This document shows, one piece after another, positions 35,913-47,760 of a stretch of DNA of 64,000 bases. Location: the NCBI GenBank assembly GCA_963969495.1, contig OZ018324.1, positions 45,320,609 to 45,384,608 of the forward strand, in the 5' to 3' direction. Numbering within the stretch: the first letter of the stretch is position 1; every line of letters begins with the position of its first letter. This DNA is from Ceratothoa steindachneri. Its lineage: Eukaryota; Arthropoda; Malacostraca; Isopoda; Cymothoidae. Both the position numbers and the translations under genes were made by a program. The notes beneath the pieces were generated by a model. That model did not search any database, was not told the DNA's origin, and worked only from the letters and a program-made list of their open reading frames with translations.

Positions 35913-37003
35913 ATTTATAACCGTTGCTATTGGTTTATGAATAGTTGATAGTAAGTTGGCCCAGGTGGTTGGCTAAATTTTATTCCATTCTTCATGAATT
36001 TTGGTTGTTAATTCCCTTTTTGATGAACATTTATACACTTTTAGACTTGTGCCCAAGTGTGACCACAAATATTCAATGAGGTTAAGGTCTTGAAATTGAG
36101 GTGACCATTGCATCAACGTCGACCCTTTCTTTTTAAACCAACCGTTTGATACTCTAGATGTGTGGCATGGAGCATTGGCTCGTTGGGTGTTTACACCATT
36201 TGGTATGTCATCATTGAAAATTTTACCTAAGTAAGGTTGATAAACCTGCTATAACATGCTGGTGTAAGTGTTCTAATTCATACTGCCCTCACAAATGAAC
36301 AACTTTCCTAGAACTAAAGGCAACATACAGCCCCAAACGATTATACTGTTAGGACAACACATCTCGGATCATAACCTTCCTCAACACTTCAACGAAAATA
36401 AACAGCTCCAGGGGTCTTAAAGATATGAGGAGAAATACCAATCTTATTGACCATATTTTGTATCCAATAAAAATGTGTATAAGCGTAATAAATTGGTAGA
36501 AACTAATGTGCTTAGCCTACCTCAAATTTGCTTTTATCAGACCAAACAACTTTATCTCAATCATCACCAGTCCAATCTTCATGCTCTTTTGCCCAAGACT
36601 ATTGCTTGTTCTTTTTCAAAAGAGACAGACGGGGGTTCTTCCTCTACCCTTACATCTTTTGAGAGTGTCTTCTAATGACCTCCTTCTCACTGATATATCT
36701 TTGGTTTTTGCTGGCCAAAACTCAGCAGCTATATCACGAGAGGTTATTTTCTCCTATCGGCCAGCGATGTCATTTTCAGAAACACCTCTTCTCTTGGAGT
36801 TGTACACCTTTTGAGACCTTGACTAACACAGTTTTTGAAAGAATTGGTCTCATTGAACCTAGTAATGATTGATTGTACACCGTTTCTAGAGCATTTTAAA
36901 TTTATTGCACTTTTAACTTGAGAGAATCCCTCACTGGACAGTGCAATAAATTGATAAATGAGAGAATGAAATGAATGAGATAATCATTGAAAAATAAAAT
37001 AAA
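35913..37003 (-). pseudogene. Tc1-like transposase b, copy 2
   Basis: Counterpart of 23,560-24,650. The long open frame of copy 1 is broken here by two extra stops near 36,247 and 36,274 (GAG to TAG and TCG to TAG on the minus strand), so copy 2 has decayed further in this gene while copy 1 stayed open. Confidence 0.8.
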
Positions 37004-37682
37004 CGTTAGTATCACACATTGAATGGCAGGAGGGTTCCTTAACTACTTAGGCACAATATGCAAAAAAGCATTAAAGCGTTTATAAAAGCAAAAGGAATAC
37101 ATATAAAATAATAATTATAGATGAGATATACTCGTCTGTTTGTTATGTTGTTTTCAATTATTATATGAATGAGTTTCATTCGTATTCTCTATTTTTTCGT
37201 ACCAGCTCCATAAATTTGTCCAAAGCTGTATTTACTTTGAATGAATTCATAGAAGCTAAAAATTAACGATAGATAAGAACACAAGTTGAAAGTTCTTCAA
37301 AATCACTCTTTCTCTCGCAAATGGTGTGACATGTTATTAAATGATATAATTGAGCTATTTTTAACTTTATTTGATATGATAAATTTGAAAATCAAGAAAA
37401 GGTTGTGATCATTTTGAAGTAATGATTTTACCTTGCAGTGCCATATATAATAATTACCAGACCACAAACATAAAAACCGATCTTTTGGAAAATCAGATAG
37501 AAGAGAAGTTTTCCTGGAAGCTTTTACGAAATGAAGAATAAGAAGTCATCATGTGGATGATAGTTATTTAAAGCATGTTCAAGTAATTGATGAATCGATA
37601 ATTTATAAATGTATTTTCAATCTTTTTCAGCATTAGCAAAATCAGTGCTGGTCATTCGAGAGTTTTTTTAAAAGTAAGACTA

Positions 37683-40238
37683 ATTATATTGTTTCTTCTA
37701 CAAAGATAGGCCTAGACAGAGAGGGTGCGGTGTAATGTTGTATGTCAAGGATACATTTAAATCTACAAACTCCAACATTATATGCGATCACGAGCTCCTA
37801 GGCATTGACCTAGAGATAGTTCCTGTCAGATAAAGGACCCTGGTGCCTTACAGACCCCCTTCCCAACCCGTTGAGAAGGACAGGGAACTGTACGAGCTGC
37901 CGGGTGAGCTTGTTCAAGACAGAGTGTGCATAGTTATGGGCAACTTCAACAGACAAGTTGACTGGGAAACCAGAGCAGCCTGTGGTGAGAGCGCGCTACT
38001 CCTTGAGTTTGCCAACAACGAGTTCCTCACTCAATGGGTCAGAGAACCGACAAGAGGAGACAATATCCTCGACTTGGTCTTCACTTTGTTACTGATGATG
38101 ATTTCGTTGAGGATCTCTCTGTAGGATAATTAGATTTACCGTCAAGATCCCGAAGGTAAGGTCTGTTGCCAGTCAATCTAGGAAATTTGACTTGAGAAGA
38201 GCAGACTTTGCAAGCCTTCGTGCTGGGCTGACTGATGTAAGGCTAGCGGTATGCGAAGATGATGAGGATTAGTGGAACAATTTCAAAAATGAGTTCATGA
38301 GTCTTCAATCAAGTTGCATACCTCTGAAATGCCACCGTCGGTCTTCTGTTCACCCAAAGTGGTTAAATCGAAAAATCGGCCAACTGCTTAGGGAGAAGAG
38401 AAATGCGTACGGGAGATCGAAGATCTCGGGTGCCTTTGACGAGTACCGGAGGCTAGCCAGAAGAGTAAAGTCCAGAATAAGGGTGGCTAAGCGGTCTGAG
38501 GAACTCCGAGTGACGAGACTCTGCAAGGAGAATCCCAAGGAGTTCTTCGGCTATGTAAATAACCGTAAACCAATCCATCGTAGAGATTGGGCCCTTAGTA
38601 GACGAGAAGGGTGCATTAACTCACTCAGATGCAGAAAATGCTAACCTGCTCAATGACTACTTCTCTTCAGTGTTTACTAAAGAGTGTGGTCCCATCCCCC
38701 AGCCCACGGATTTCTACTCGGGGGAAAGGCTGAAGCTAAAAGACTTCACCGAAGGAGAAATAAAGAAAAAGATCACTGACCTAAAGACGAATAAGTCCCC
38801 CGGACCGGACGGGTTTATATCCAAGGTGTTAAGGGAAGTGTGCGATGAAGTATCACGACATCTGTGCGCTATCTTTAACATGTCAATCCGGACCGGATGC
38901 GTTCCTAGAGACTGGCGTGAGGCGGAGGTGACTCCGATCTTCAAGAAAGGAGACCCCAGCCATCCGTCAAACTACCGACCCATCAGTTCAACTTTAATAG
39001 TCGGTAAACTCATGGGAAGCATAATAGTGGACAAGATAACGTCTCATTTAGAGTCAAGCCTGCTACTGAAGAGTTGCCAGCACGGCTTCCGAAGGCAACG
39101 GTCATGCCTGACGAACCTTGTGGAATTCTTCCACTTCGTGTTCAGTGAGCATAATCAGGATAAAGTGGTGGATGTTGTATACCTTGACTTCCAAAAGGCC
39201 TTTGACAAGGAACAACACTGCCGCCTAATCCGGAAAGTGCGTGCGCAGGGCATATAGGGCAACGTAGCAGGTTGGATAGAGAGCTGGTTAAGGGACATAC
39301 GGCAACGAGTAGTGGTGAATGGTCAGGCCTCTGAATGGGCGTCCGTATCTAGCAGTGTCCCTCAAGGTTCCGTCCTGGGACCACTACTGTTGATTATCTA
39401 TGTCAACGACATGGACGGAGACATGGTTGACAAAATCTCCAAATTTGCCAACGACACCAAGCTTGGTATCAATGTGGCAAAGGAGGGGAACACTGCCCGC
39501 CTTCAAGAGGACCTTCAAAGTATTGGGGAGTGGTCGGACACGTGGCAAATGCCTTTCAACGTGGGGAAATGCAAAGTAATGCATATCGACCACCGAAACC
39601 CCGAATCTCAGTACATCTTTAAGGGCATTGCTCTTGAATCGAGTGACACTGAGAAGGACTTGGGTGTAACTATCACTAGCGACCTCAAGTTCTCGAAACA
39701 GTGCATCAAGGCAGAGAAGAAAGCCCAAAGGATGTTAGGCTACATAAAGCGCCAGTTTGGATACGTAACAAGAATATAGTACTTTGTCTGTACAACTCCC
39801 TGGTTTGGCCACACCTGGAGTATGCCGTATAATTTTGGAGTCCTTCGTTTCGAAAGGATAGCGCGAGGTTGGAACGCGTGCAAGCCAGGGCAACCAAGCT
39901 GATTCCCTCTATCCGACATAAAAGTTATGAGGATAGACTAAGGGAATTAGATCTGTTCTCGCTGGAAACCCGTAGACTGCGTGGTCAGCTCATCGAAGTT
40001 TTCAAAATGCTACCGCGATATTTTCACACTCAGTGAGAACAGAACGCGCAATCACGGCTTCAAACTTGAACTGAAGCGTTACAACCGCAATCTGTGTGGA
40101 ATTTTTTTCACTTACAGTATCTGCGGTCAGTGGAACGCACTTCCAGTGGAAGTTGTCAAAGGTGAATCTGTTGACCAGTTCAAGTCAAGACTAGACGAAG
40201 TCTTAAAAAGTGGCCGTTTAGGGACGCAAAACAATTGA
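37683..40238 (+). pseudogene. CR1/L2-like LINE ORF2, full 3' extent, copy 2
   Basis: The endonuclease begins near 37,730; VMGNFNRQVDW near 37,936-37,968. RT 38,670-39,257 with KSPGPDG, DWREAEVTPIFKKGD, NYRPISS (no stop, unlike copy 1), HGFRRQRSC and DFQKAFDKEQH. A TAG at 39,255-39,257 (GAA in copy 1) interrupts the frame. 39,312-39,779 holds SVPQGSVLGPLLLIIYVND and then FANDTKLG, in which the first Asp of the FADD box is Asn. The thumb with an EKDLGVTI segment follows, and the end after a stop at 40,238 has the YSICGQWNALPVEVV text typical of LINE C-termini. Not functional as it stands. Confidence 0.87.
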
Positions 40239-41482
40239 GCAGCCATGTTCAAGCTTGATTGCTAGTCCAAAGGTACCCTCTTTGAATGTACCTTAAGGTC
40301 TTCTAGGGTACTTCCTTTCCTTGTTACTCCTTGTTTCTGTTAAAGATTGATGTTTTGGCATCATAGTTCCGATCCCAAGTTATACTTTCTGCCGCTGCTA
40401 AAATTTTTATTAAGTGTTCCTAAACCAAGAGTAGCAGATTGGTATTCATAAGGTCGTAAGCAGAAGAATTATGTAATTTTTATTTCTTCATAAGCTAATG
40501 GAAAGTTATTTTGATTTTCTAACTCAAAAATAAAAGAAAAGAATAATTAAAACTAATTATAGTACTTGCTTCCAAAAAATTACTATGTGAAAAAAGGCCA
40601 AGTCTCTATCTGTGACTCTTTCTTTCTATCTACTGTATAGAAAAATAGAGAATAAATATAAGGTTAAACTTAGTATGCCTTAAAGTAGAATAGTTGAGTT
40701 ATTATACTCTATACAATATTCTAAATTATAATTGATGTTCCATATTTAATAATCATAATTTCTAACAAACTTAAAATTAAATTTCCTTAGAAATATTACA
40801 TTGTTTTCCTAGTAAATCTACTTCTCTATTACACCTTTTATTCGTTTTTGTATAGTCTGGAATTGATATGCATATCCGTTGCAAAAAATATAAAAATCGG
40901 GTTACGCCCACACACACTAATAATAGCGTGCTCTTTCATAGACTTGCTTGCACGCAACTTCGAAAATATATTGTGTAATTTACATCAATGTTTGGTTGAC
41001 TACAGGTATGATTTATCTCATAAATTATATGTACCATAATCAGTAAACAGCATAAGTTTGTTGGTAAATTAAAAGCTCCCATGTGTTGCACTGCTTGTAT
41101 TTTGCAAGTTTTGATTTCTGTTTGTATTTTAGGAGAAATTTGACGGGGGTTTTTAAATAATATGATGGTGTCTTAATGATGTAATGCGTATGATTATGTA
41201 TGATTGTACTCACTTGTATTTTATTACGAACTTTACGATCGTGAGTTTGTTATTAATCTTGTTATTATGAGGACGCGGCCATATTAATTTCACCTTGCAT
41301 GTGCCTTATATTCTGTAAACAGAAATATATTATCCACTGCATATTAAATAATTCCTAATGAGTGCAAAGAGGTGGAAGTATCTTGCCATATATATTCGAT
41401 TTTGGATTCGTGTCCTTCCCAAATGGTGACACAGAAGTTCCTCAGTATGTGATATGTTTCTAAATTCTGGGGAATGGTGGAA
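40239..41482. other. LINE 3' UTR then AT-rich spacer
   Basis: About 200 bases after the CR1-like stop look like its 3' UTR (CCTCTTTGAATGTACCTTAAGG). The rest is AT-rich and without recognised features. Confidence 0.5.
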
Positions 41483-41501
41483 TACGGCCCTCACGCTTAG
41501 A
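41483..41501. repeat. Target-site duplication, left copy
   Basis: TACGGCCCTCACGCTTAGA matches TACGGGGCTTACGCCTAGA at 48,350-48,368 in 15 of 19 positions. It directly abuts the T run that is the complement of the LINE poly(A). Confidence 0.6.
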
Positions 41502-41567
41502 TTTTTTTTTTAAAGAGCTCATATGGCAACTGCCTACTTGGGCATTAGTCGCCGTATTAAAAAACCG

Positions 41568-41581
41568 GCCTAGTTCTAGGC
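41568..41581 (-). promoter_or_regulatory. 3' hairpin of the I-group LINE
   Basis: GCCTAG-AA-CTAGGC on the minus strand lies about 70 bases before the poly(A). The same hairpin in altered wording (GCCTA-GTTG-TAGGC) occupies the same place in the plus-strand derivative at 59,558. Such hairpins can be the recognition site of LINE RT; that role is an inference. Confidence 0.5.
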
Positions 41582-42013
41582 TACTTTAAAATCAAATTCA
41601 AAAGGATAAAAAACAACCCCGCCAAAAAATGGGAAAAGGATGCGAGCAGTAAGAAAGCTCCTGCGTCGGGGGGGAGGTACCCCTGGCGCCGGAGCGTGTG
41701 ACCTATAAGGAGGGGAAGAAACAAGGGAAAAAACCCAAAACAAAACAAAACAAAAAAAACCTGGTAAAATAATAAGGAGAAGACCGGCCTCCCCCCAAAA
41801 GTCAACAGGTCCACCTGTCAATGTGCACGCACTCGTCCCGAGTACAAGGGACGGGCGGTAGTGACCCCGCCCATTCCGGTACCGAGACAGGTAATGTGCG
41901 AGAAGATCACCCAGACTGGGACATTCAACAATAATGTGCCGAATAGTCTGGGGGTCAAGACAGTCGCCACAATAGGACGCAGGCGAGCGCTCCATCAAAG
42001 AGCGATGCGTCAC
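41576..42013 (-). pseudogene. I-group LINE ORF2, CCHC zinc region
   Basis: CGDCLDPQTIRHIIVEC near 41,965-41,915 has the C-x2-C-x8-H-x4-C spacing seen at the end of I and Jockey group ORF2 proteins. A Pro/Arg-rich tail follows. A frameshift separates it from the RNase H region. Confidence 0.75.
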
Positions 42014-42134
42014 ACGAGTGTGCCGATTCGGAGACGACCAAAACGACTTAAAGCCGTCACGGCATTGGTAGATAGGTCCATAGGAACAGTCGTGGCTCTA
42101 TGGCACGCAACTTTAAGTTCCCCTCATTAGTCTC

Positions 42135-42690
42135 TCATCTTTGCCAAGCATTCGAAAAAGCTGTCAGTATTCCTGCCATGTAGTTGGTGTGAGGAAGTGC
42201 GAAACACTGGTCCGGTCGCAGAAAACTCGTAGACTCTTTGGCGCAATTCTCAGCAATTCTTACATGTCCAGGAACACAGCAGAAGATAATTTCGACATCC
42301 ACCCGGCTCGCCATAACCGTGGCGTCACGGATATCGCGAACCAGGGGAGGCGGAGATTCCAATGCCCCGAGAGCACTCAGGGCGCTTTGTGAGTCGTTAT
42401 AGATCACAATCTGGTCTCCGAACCGGGCACGTCACGTGATCACTCGTACCGGGTGGTGTATTTATACCAGCTTGGCCGTGAAGACAGACGCAGCGCCTGG
42501 CAGAGCCCCGCTGACTTCAAACAGAGGGGATACGGCGTGGAAGCCGACCCCCCCTTTGGAATTGGAGCTATCCGTATACACTGGCACGATTCCAGCGTGA
42601 CATGAGGTATGCTCGAAAAAGTTCGAACGCAATACTCTCGACGCTGTACAAGCTTTGGGAGCAGAGGTGTGGCGACAAATAGCCAAATCT
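42135..42690 (-). pseudogene. I-group LINE ORF2, RNase H domain
   Basis: VYTDSSNSKGGVGF near 42,590-42,545 carries the first catalytic Asp. TAKLV near 42,480-42,466 stands where TAELxAI is expected, so the catalytic Glu is Lys. YNDSQSALSAL near 42,405-42,370 keeps the next Asp. The CCVPGHV stretch near 42,275 matches the V-P-G-H-x-x-I motif. It removes RNA after first-strand synthesis in intact relatives; here it is damaged. Confidence 0.8.
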
Positions 42691-42831
42691 GGTACCCTCC
42701 AGGTTGGCGTCTTATGCAGAGCCAGAGGCGCCCTTGCCCGTGAAGTATACCTAGCTCTCGAAGGAGTTTACTGGCCCTAAACCTAAAGGACGTAGGGTAT
42801 GACTAGCCTCTCTCGGCGTCATAGGCACTGG

Positions 42832-44325
42832 CTAAATCAGCTGCGGATCAGTGAGAGCTATTGGTGAATGAGGCAGGCGCTGGGCTCTCGCGTGCAGGAG
42901 AGTGATGCACTTCACGGGGCGTAGAGCAAATGACCTCTCCCCAGAATTGCCCAACAGACTCTCAATGGGGGTAGTGCGGAAGACACCGGTCACAAGGCGA
43001 AGGCCGGTGTGGTGGATCGAGTCAACCTTCTGCAATAAACGCTCGGCTGCAGATGCATAAAAATCGCATCCGTAGTCGAGCTTCGAAAGAAACAAAGGAT
43101 TGATAAAAAAGTAAGGCAGAAGCCCTATTAGCACCCCAAGCGCTGAACGTGACGGAACGGAGAATATCCATTGCACGGGTACAAGAGACCCAAAGGTTGT
43201 GAATATGAGCCTCCCAGGTGAGGCGTCGGTCAAATACAAGACCAAGGAAACGGTACGATTTAATCACTTCCAGGTGCACCTCATTGAGAAATAAATCTTG
43301 TTCGGGGTGGAGCCGTGTATATTGGCAGAAGAGCACCACCTTAGTCTTGGCTAAAGAAAACCCAAACCTGTGCAGTTCGCAATAGAGAGAGACGCTGTTC
43401 AATGCCTGTTGGAGTCGACGCTCCAGAGTTGGCATCTGGGCCGCGCCAAAACAGATCAAAAGGTCGTCCACGTAGAGTGTAGTGAGAACATATTCCGGCA
43501 GCACCGAGGTGATGCCGTTGATGCTCAGGGTAAAGAGTGTGACACTGAGGACACTTCCCTGCGGGACGTTCTATTCCTGCTCCTTTGGGCACAAAAGGGC
43601 TCCCCCCACCCGTACCCGGAATCGATGATCTCGCCAAAATTCAGAGATAAAGATTGAGAGGCGTCTCCTCGCCCCCATTTTGCGTAGAGTCTCCATGATA
43701 CCGTATCGCCATGCGGTATCATAAGCCTTCTCCAGATTCAAAAACACCGTGGCGTAGAGCTGTTTAAGAAGGAAGGCCTCGCAGTCGGCATTTTAGAGTA
43801 GGAGCAGATCATCCAACGTGGAGTGGAACTTGCGGAAGCCGCACTGTGCAGAAGACAGATGGCCTTCACTGTCCATGAAAAAAGGCTAATCTAACATTTA
43901 CCAATTTATCCATCAATTTGCATACGCAAGAGGTTAAGGAGATTGGGCAGAAACCTAAAGGAGTAGAGTAATCTCTCCCCGGTTTGCGAAAGGCGAGTAC
44001 ATACAGTAGCGATTCGCCATGAATCTGGGAGGAGACCCTCGACCCAGATCCTGTTGAACAAATCTAATAGAAATGCCATGCCTCGCTCACCCAGATGTCG
44101 AAGCATGGCGTACGGGACATCGTCCGGACCATGGGCGGTGTTCGCGCACGAAGCAAAAGCAGAGCGCAACTCACTCAAAGTAAACCTGTCGTTGAAGGAT
44201 TCTCCGCTCCCGTAAGCAAAGTCCAGCAGGCGGCCTTCCGCGACATCACGAAGTGCATTGAATGCTAACGGAGCAGCATCCTGGCTAGAGAATGCGGAAA
44301 AAGCGGTCACAAAGGATTTCACCAC
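42832..44325 (-). pseudogene. I-group LINE ORF2, reverse transcriptase
   Basis: The N part (43,906-44,325) has FTLSELRSAFASC and ANTAHGPDDVPYAML. Motif A reads LEKAYDTAW near 43,745-43,720. NVPQGSVLS lies near 43,572-43,545. The catalytic box TTLYVDDLLICF lies near 43,483-43,448 with YVDD intact (43,463-43,474). The thumb follows with KTKVVLFCQ and YRFLGLVFDRRLTW near 43,255-43,215. Stops near 43,790, 43,565 and 43,020 and shifts break the frame, but all RT catalytic aspartates I can see are present. Confidence 0.85.
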
Positions 44326-44559
44326 GGACGCGGGGTCTGAGATTGCGATCCCATTCTCCTGGAAAACGGGAGGGGGGTCCTGCGAGAACTAACCCCGAAT
44401 CCTTTTGACTCGCTTTCACAACTCTGCCAGAGAGTTCTTCCCGTCAAGTGAAGACACGTATGCCTGCTAGCAAGAGCGGCGGGCGTGCTTCGAAATATAC
44501 CGGAACCTAGCCCTAGCCCGATGAAATTCAGCGACAGTGAAATCGTTCGCGTAGCGCTT

Positions 44560-45440
44560 ATAGCGCATGTAGGCATAACGCTTCTGTTTTAAGGGCCGTC
44601 TCACACTCGACCGACAACCATGAGAGTGATTGGCGTGCAAAACGGCCAGACGTTTTGGAAAAAGTAGTCAGGCCCGTGGTGATGGGGTTGCCGAAGAAGA
44701 ACTCAACGGCCCCATCTACTGACCTAAACTTCTTGACTGAGATAGAGAATTCAGTCATTTCCTGAAATGCAGGCCACCGCGCCGGCGAGGTGGGCTCTTA
44801 GGCGGAAATTGCCCTGAAAATGATATTTGAATGGGAAAGTGATCACTACCATGGAGGTTATCGACCCCTTGCCAGTCAAAATCAGGCTGTGCATCCGAAG
44901 AGCACAAAGATAGGTCAAAGCAAGAAAATGAAGCTTTTCTCAGGCAGTGATGCGTAAACTCATCAACATTTAAGACACCTATCTCAAGCTTTTCGATCAG
45001 GTCGGCAAGGACTTGTCCCCCTGTGATTTATTGGGTAATCTCCCCAGAGAGGATGCATGCCTTTTACATTTACAAGCAAGAGAAAGGGCCTCTGGAACTG
45101 TGCTACGAAGCGGCGCAAGTCCCCCGCGTTGAAGACAGCTGATGGTGGAATGTACGCAGAAATGATAGTATACCTCCTATCCAGATGAAGCTCCACAGCC
45201 ACTGCCTGAAAGGTGGTATCTAAAGTGAAAGAAAGAACAGTGGCATCATGCGCATCCCCCAACCCGACCATCTTTCGGTGGTGGGGTCGCAAAACCCTTA
45301 TACCCCGGGAGGGCGGCCAGGGGAAACGCGCCTAGTATGATCTCCTGCAGAAAAATATCTAACGGGGAACGGGACGAGACGAGCCTCCGCAGCTCCTCTC
45401 AGTTGGCTCGGAGTCCACAGCAATTCCATTGAAGGAATAT
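44560..45440 (-). pseudogene. I-group LINE ORF2, APE-type endonuclease
   Basis: On the minus strand LQWNCCGLRAN (Asn motif) lies near 45,432-45,400 and FLQEI (catalytic Glu) near 45,352-45,338. YTIISAYIPPS lies near 45,175-45,140. LLLVNVKGMHPLWGD near 45,082-45,040 stands where GDFNGxHPLWGD is expected, so the catalytic Asp-Asn pair is changed. SDHFPIQI near 44,850-44,825 keeps the final Asp-His. The rest to 44,560 is the linker to RT with stops. Confidence 0.75.
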
Positions 45441-45451
45441 GCCCTCCAGGC

Positions 45452-47760
45452 CTAGCTCGGAGGAGACGCGGGGGCCCCCTTCGAACAGAAGACCCTCACG
45501 GGAATGGCCGTACGCTTCCCGGAAGCAGAACCCTGGGCGCTGTTGGCTGAACAAAGTGCTGAAGGCGCTGACGCCTTCGAGGACGACTTATTGAGGGAGG
45601 TTGGGCTCGCCATGCGAGTCTTTTCCGCCCTCCGCCTCGAAACCTTAGGCGGGCGTTGCGGCTTCGGAGGCGGAGGGCCTTTTTTTCGAGAAAACACCGT
45701 CTCCGAGCCACTCAGCCCACCACTATGCTTGGGCGAAGGAGCCGAAGGTCCTTTGTTGCTGTCCTCCTTTTGAGGGACAGCTTTAGAAACCCCGGAAGAT
45801 GGGCTGGCGACTAACTTCAGGAATGTTGCCTCCTGTGAGTCTAACTAATCAGTGGATGCGCGTGGCCGTTTTGCCTTACGGGAAACGGTCACGCTAGAAG
45901 AAGTGCCGGGAGACCCTTTTTTTAGCCGGTGCTGGGTATGAATCCTTTTTGCAGCCAGCTTTGCCAGGTGAGCGGCCGAATTGAGTAGAGCCCGCAGAAG
46001 GGCGTCGAATGGGAGCGGAAACAACAGTCCTCGTTGGCCTGGATGGGCCAGGAGCAGAGGGTGCCTTTCTAACTGTTGAGGCATAAGACCTCCCATGCAG
46101 AGCTGGGCGCGCCAGGACCAAGTCCTTAGCCTCGCGTAATGAGGTTCGATCCTAGGGCCTGAACTGCTACGATTTCTTTCTCAAGGAGATATGCACCACA
46201 TTGCTTCGAAGAAGCGGGCTGCGGCTCTTCACAGTTAACACACAAGGCCACGCACGATTTGGACTTATCATGTGCGGCCTTGGAGAAATTTACACAGACT
46301 TCGGGTGACCCCGACTTTGCACGTCTACAAGAACGATTCGTATGGCCAAAGCGGTGACAGTAATAGCACCGCCACGGCATTGGCACGAATGCCTTTACGC
46401 CGTAGCGGTACTAACCGGCACGCACTGACTCAGGGAGCTTGTCACAGTCGTTCGTGACGAAGAGTGTAGGGGTGGGTCTTGAGGCCCCCTCCCTGTTTTC
46501 TTATCAAACGTTCGACTGTGACCGCCCGATGGTCAGCCAGCTCTAAGGTGATGTCCTCAAAGGAGTAGTCAACGAGTTTCCTCGCATAATATACTTCTTT
46601 CACAGAGTTCATGGTAGAGTGCAGCGTCACGCTAACCAGGGTGCCATCAAGTGTCCAAAAAGCACTTATCTTGGCCCCCTGGGCGGAATTCGCTGCATTC
46701 ATCAGAAGGCTCCCGTCCGAGAAACGGGTCACCTTTGGCTCTCTACCAATTGCACTAGCTAATCCTCTCCTCTGATGGATCATGTTGCCCTTGGCCAACA
46801 TAGTGCCATCAGTGCAGCGAAAAACGAGGAATCGTTTGAAGCCAGCTGGCTCGAAAACTCTAGGTAACCTCTGAATGAGGAGCCCCATTGTTATCCAGGC
46901 TCCACCCTGTGAACTTTTTGTCTTAGTCATAGTCACGGGCTCCGCACACGGGTAGAGAGAGGGGCCAGTTTTGCCAATCTTGACAACGTGGCAGCAGACA
47001 CATCCGTCCTCGCAGCCCCGGCAGATGGATAAGAGCCCCGAGTGTTTTTAGTCTTTTTTTTTTCCTTTTCTTTTTTGGAGAGAAACGCGGAGAATGAAAC
47101 CGCTTCTCACCTCTGCCGGTAGGAGCCCCCAAGCCAGATGGACTGGCCTGAGCCAGGTCTTTCTCTGAAATGGAGAAGCTCCTGGTGGTCGCAGAAGCAC
47201 CGGTTGGAGGAGATCCTCCCCTCCTTGTACTTTCTCTGAGACCCCAGCTGTTTGAGGAGAAACTTGCATAGGGGCGGATTCAGGTTCGATGCTTGGCGCC
47301 CAGTCCAGATTACCCCCCATGGAAGGCCCTACAGTATAAGGCTGGGTTGCCTCAAGGACCATGTCTATCACAGGAGGGGCCTCCATTTAGCCATCCCCTC
47401 CCAGGATATCGCAGGACCCGTTGGCAGCGTCACCAGTCATGTGTGAGGAGGCACAGGCCTTGACCCCGGCAAGGTTTAATATTCTGGCCAGTAGGTCTTT
47501 TGAGGGAAGCGACCGAAGGGGCCTGGCTTCCCTCTGCCCCTAAGGGGGTTTGCCCTACCTAGCCGCTTCACTGATGCGCGTTCGGTTATGAGCTGCCTGC
47601 TGGATTTCTTGGCAGTCCCCTTGTGGAGCTGCCCTAAAGCACCTTCACAAAAAAGGCTGAGGGGGAGTCCCCTGCACTCGTAGGCGAAGGAGAGCAGTAA
47701 GCCTCCTCTCCGTAGAGAATTATGGAGGGTCCCCTGCGCAAGCACAGGAGGGGCCTCCAT
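45452..47760 (-). pseudogene. I-group LINE ORF1 (nucleic-acid chaperone)
   Basis: The first Met candidates are at 47,760 and, in the same wording, 47,386. A middle domain is open at 46,442-46,936. Zinc knuckles follow in 46,126-46,386: CYYCHRFGHTNRSC (C-x2-C-x4-H-x4-C) near 46,370-46,325, a second that has lost its second Cys (CVNFSKAAHDKSKSC), and a third CVNCEEPQPASSKQC. A basic Pro/Ser/Arg-rich tail runs to 45,452. The protein coats element RNA. Frames change at least three times. Confidence 0.75.

Larger units (their letters stand above)
27029..39380 (+). repeat. Tandem segmental duplication, copy 2 (12.35 kb)
   Basis: Direct repeat of 14,663-27,028. It begins AAAACTTGAAATTTC immediately after the CR1-like LINE is cut at TCCTGGG, and ends where the CR1-like LINE continues into its own 3' part. 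The left flank at 14,655-14,668 (AATAAGAAAAAC) and the right flank at 39,376-39,385 (CTGGGACCAC) share only GA at the join. Confidence 0.97.

Noticed and set aside
43370..43657. Plus-strand ORFs across the I-group LINE (also 41,861-42,392, 45,504-45,773)
   Set aside because: They are antisense shadows of ORF1 and ORF2 in a GC-richer element.
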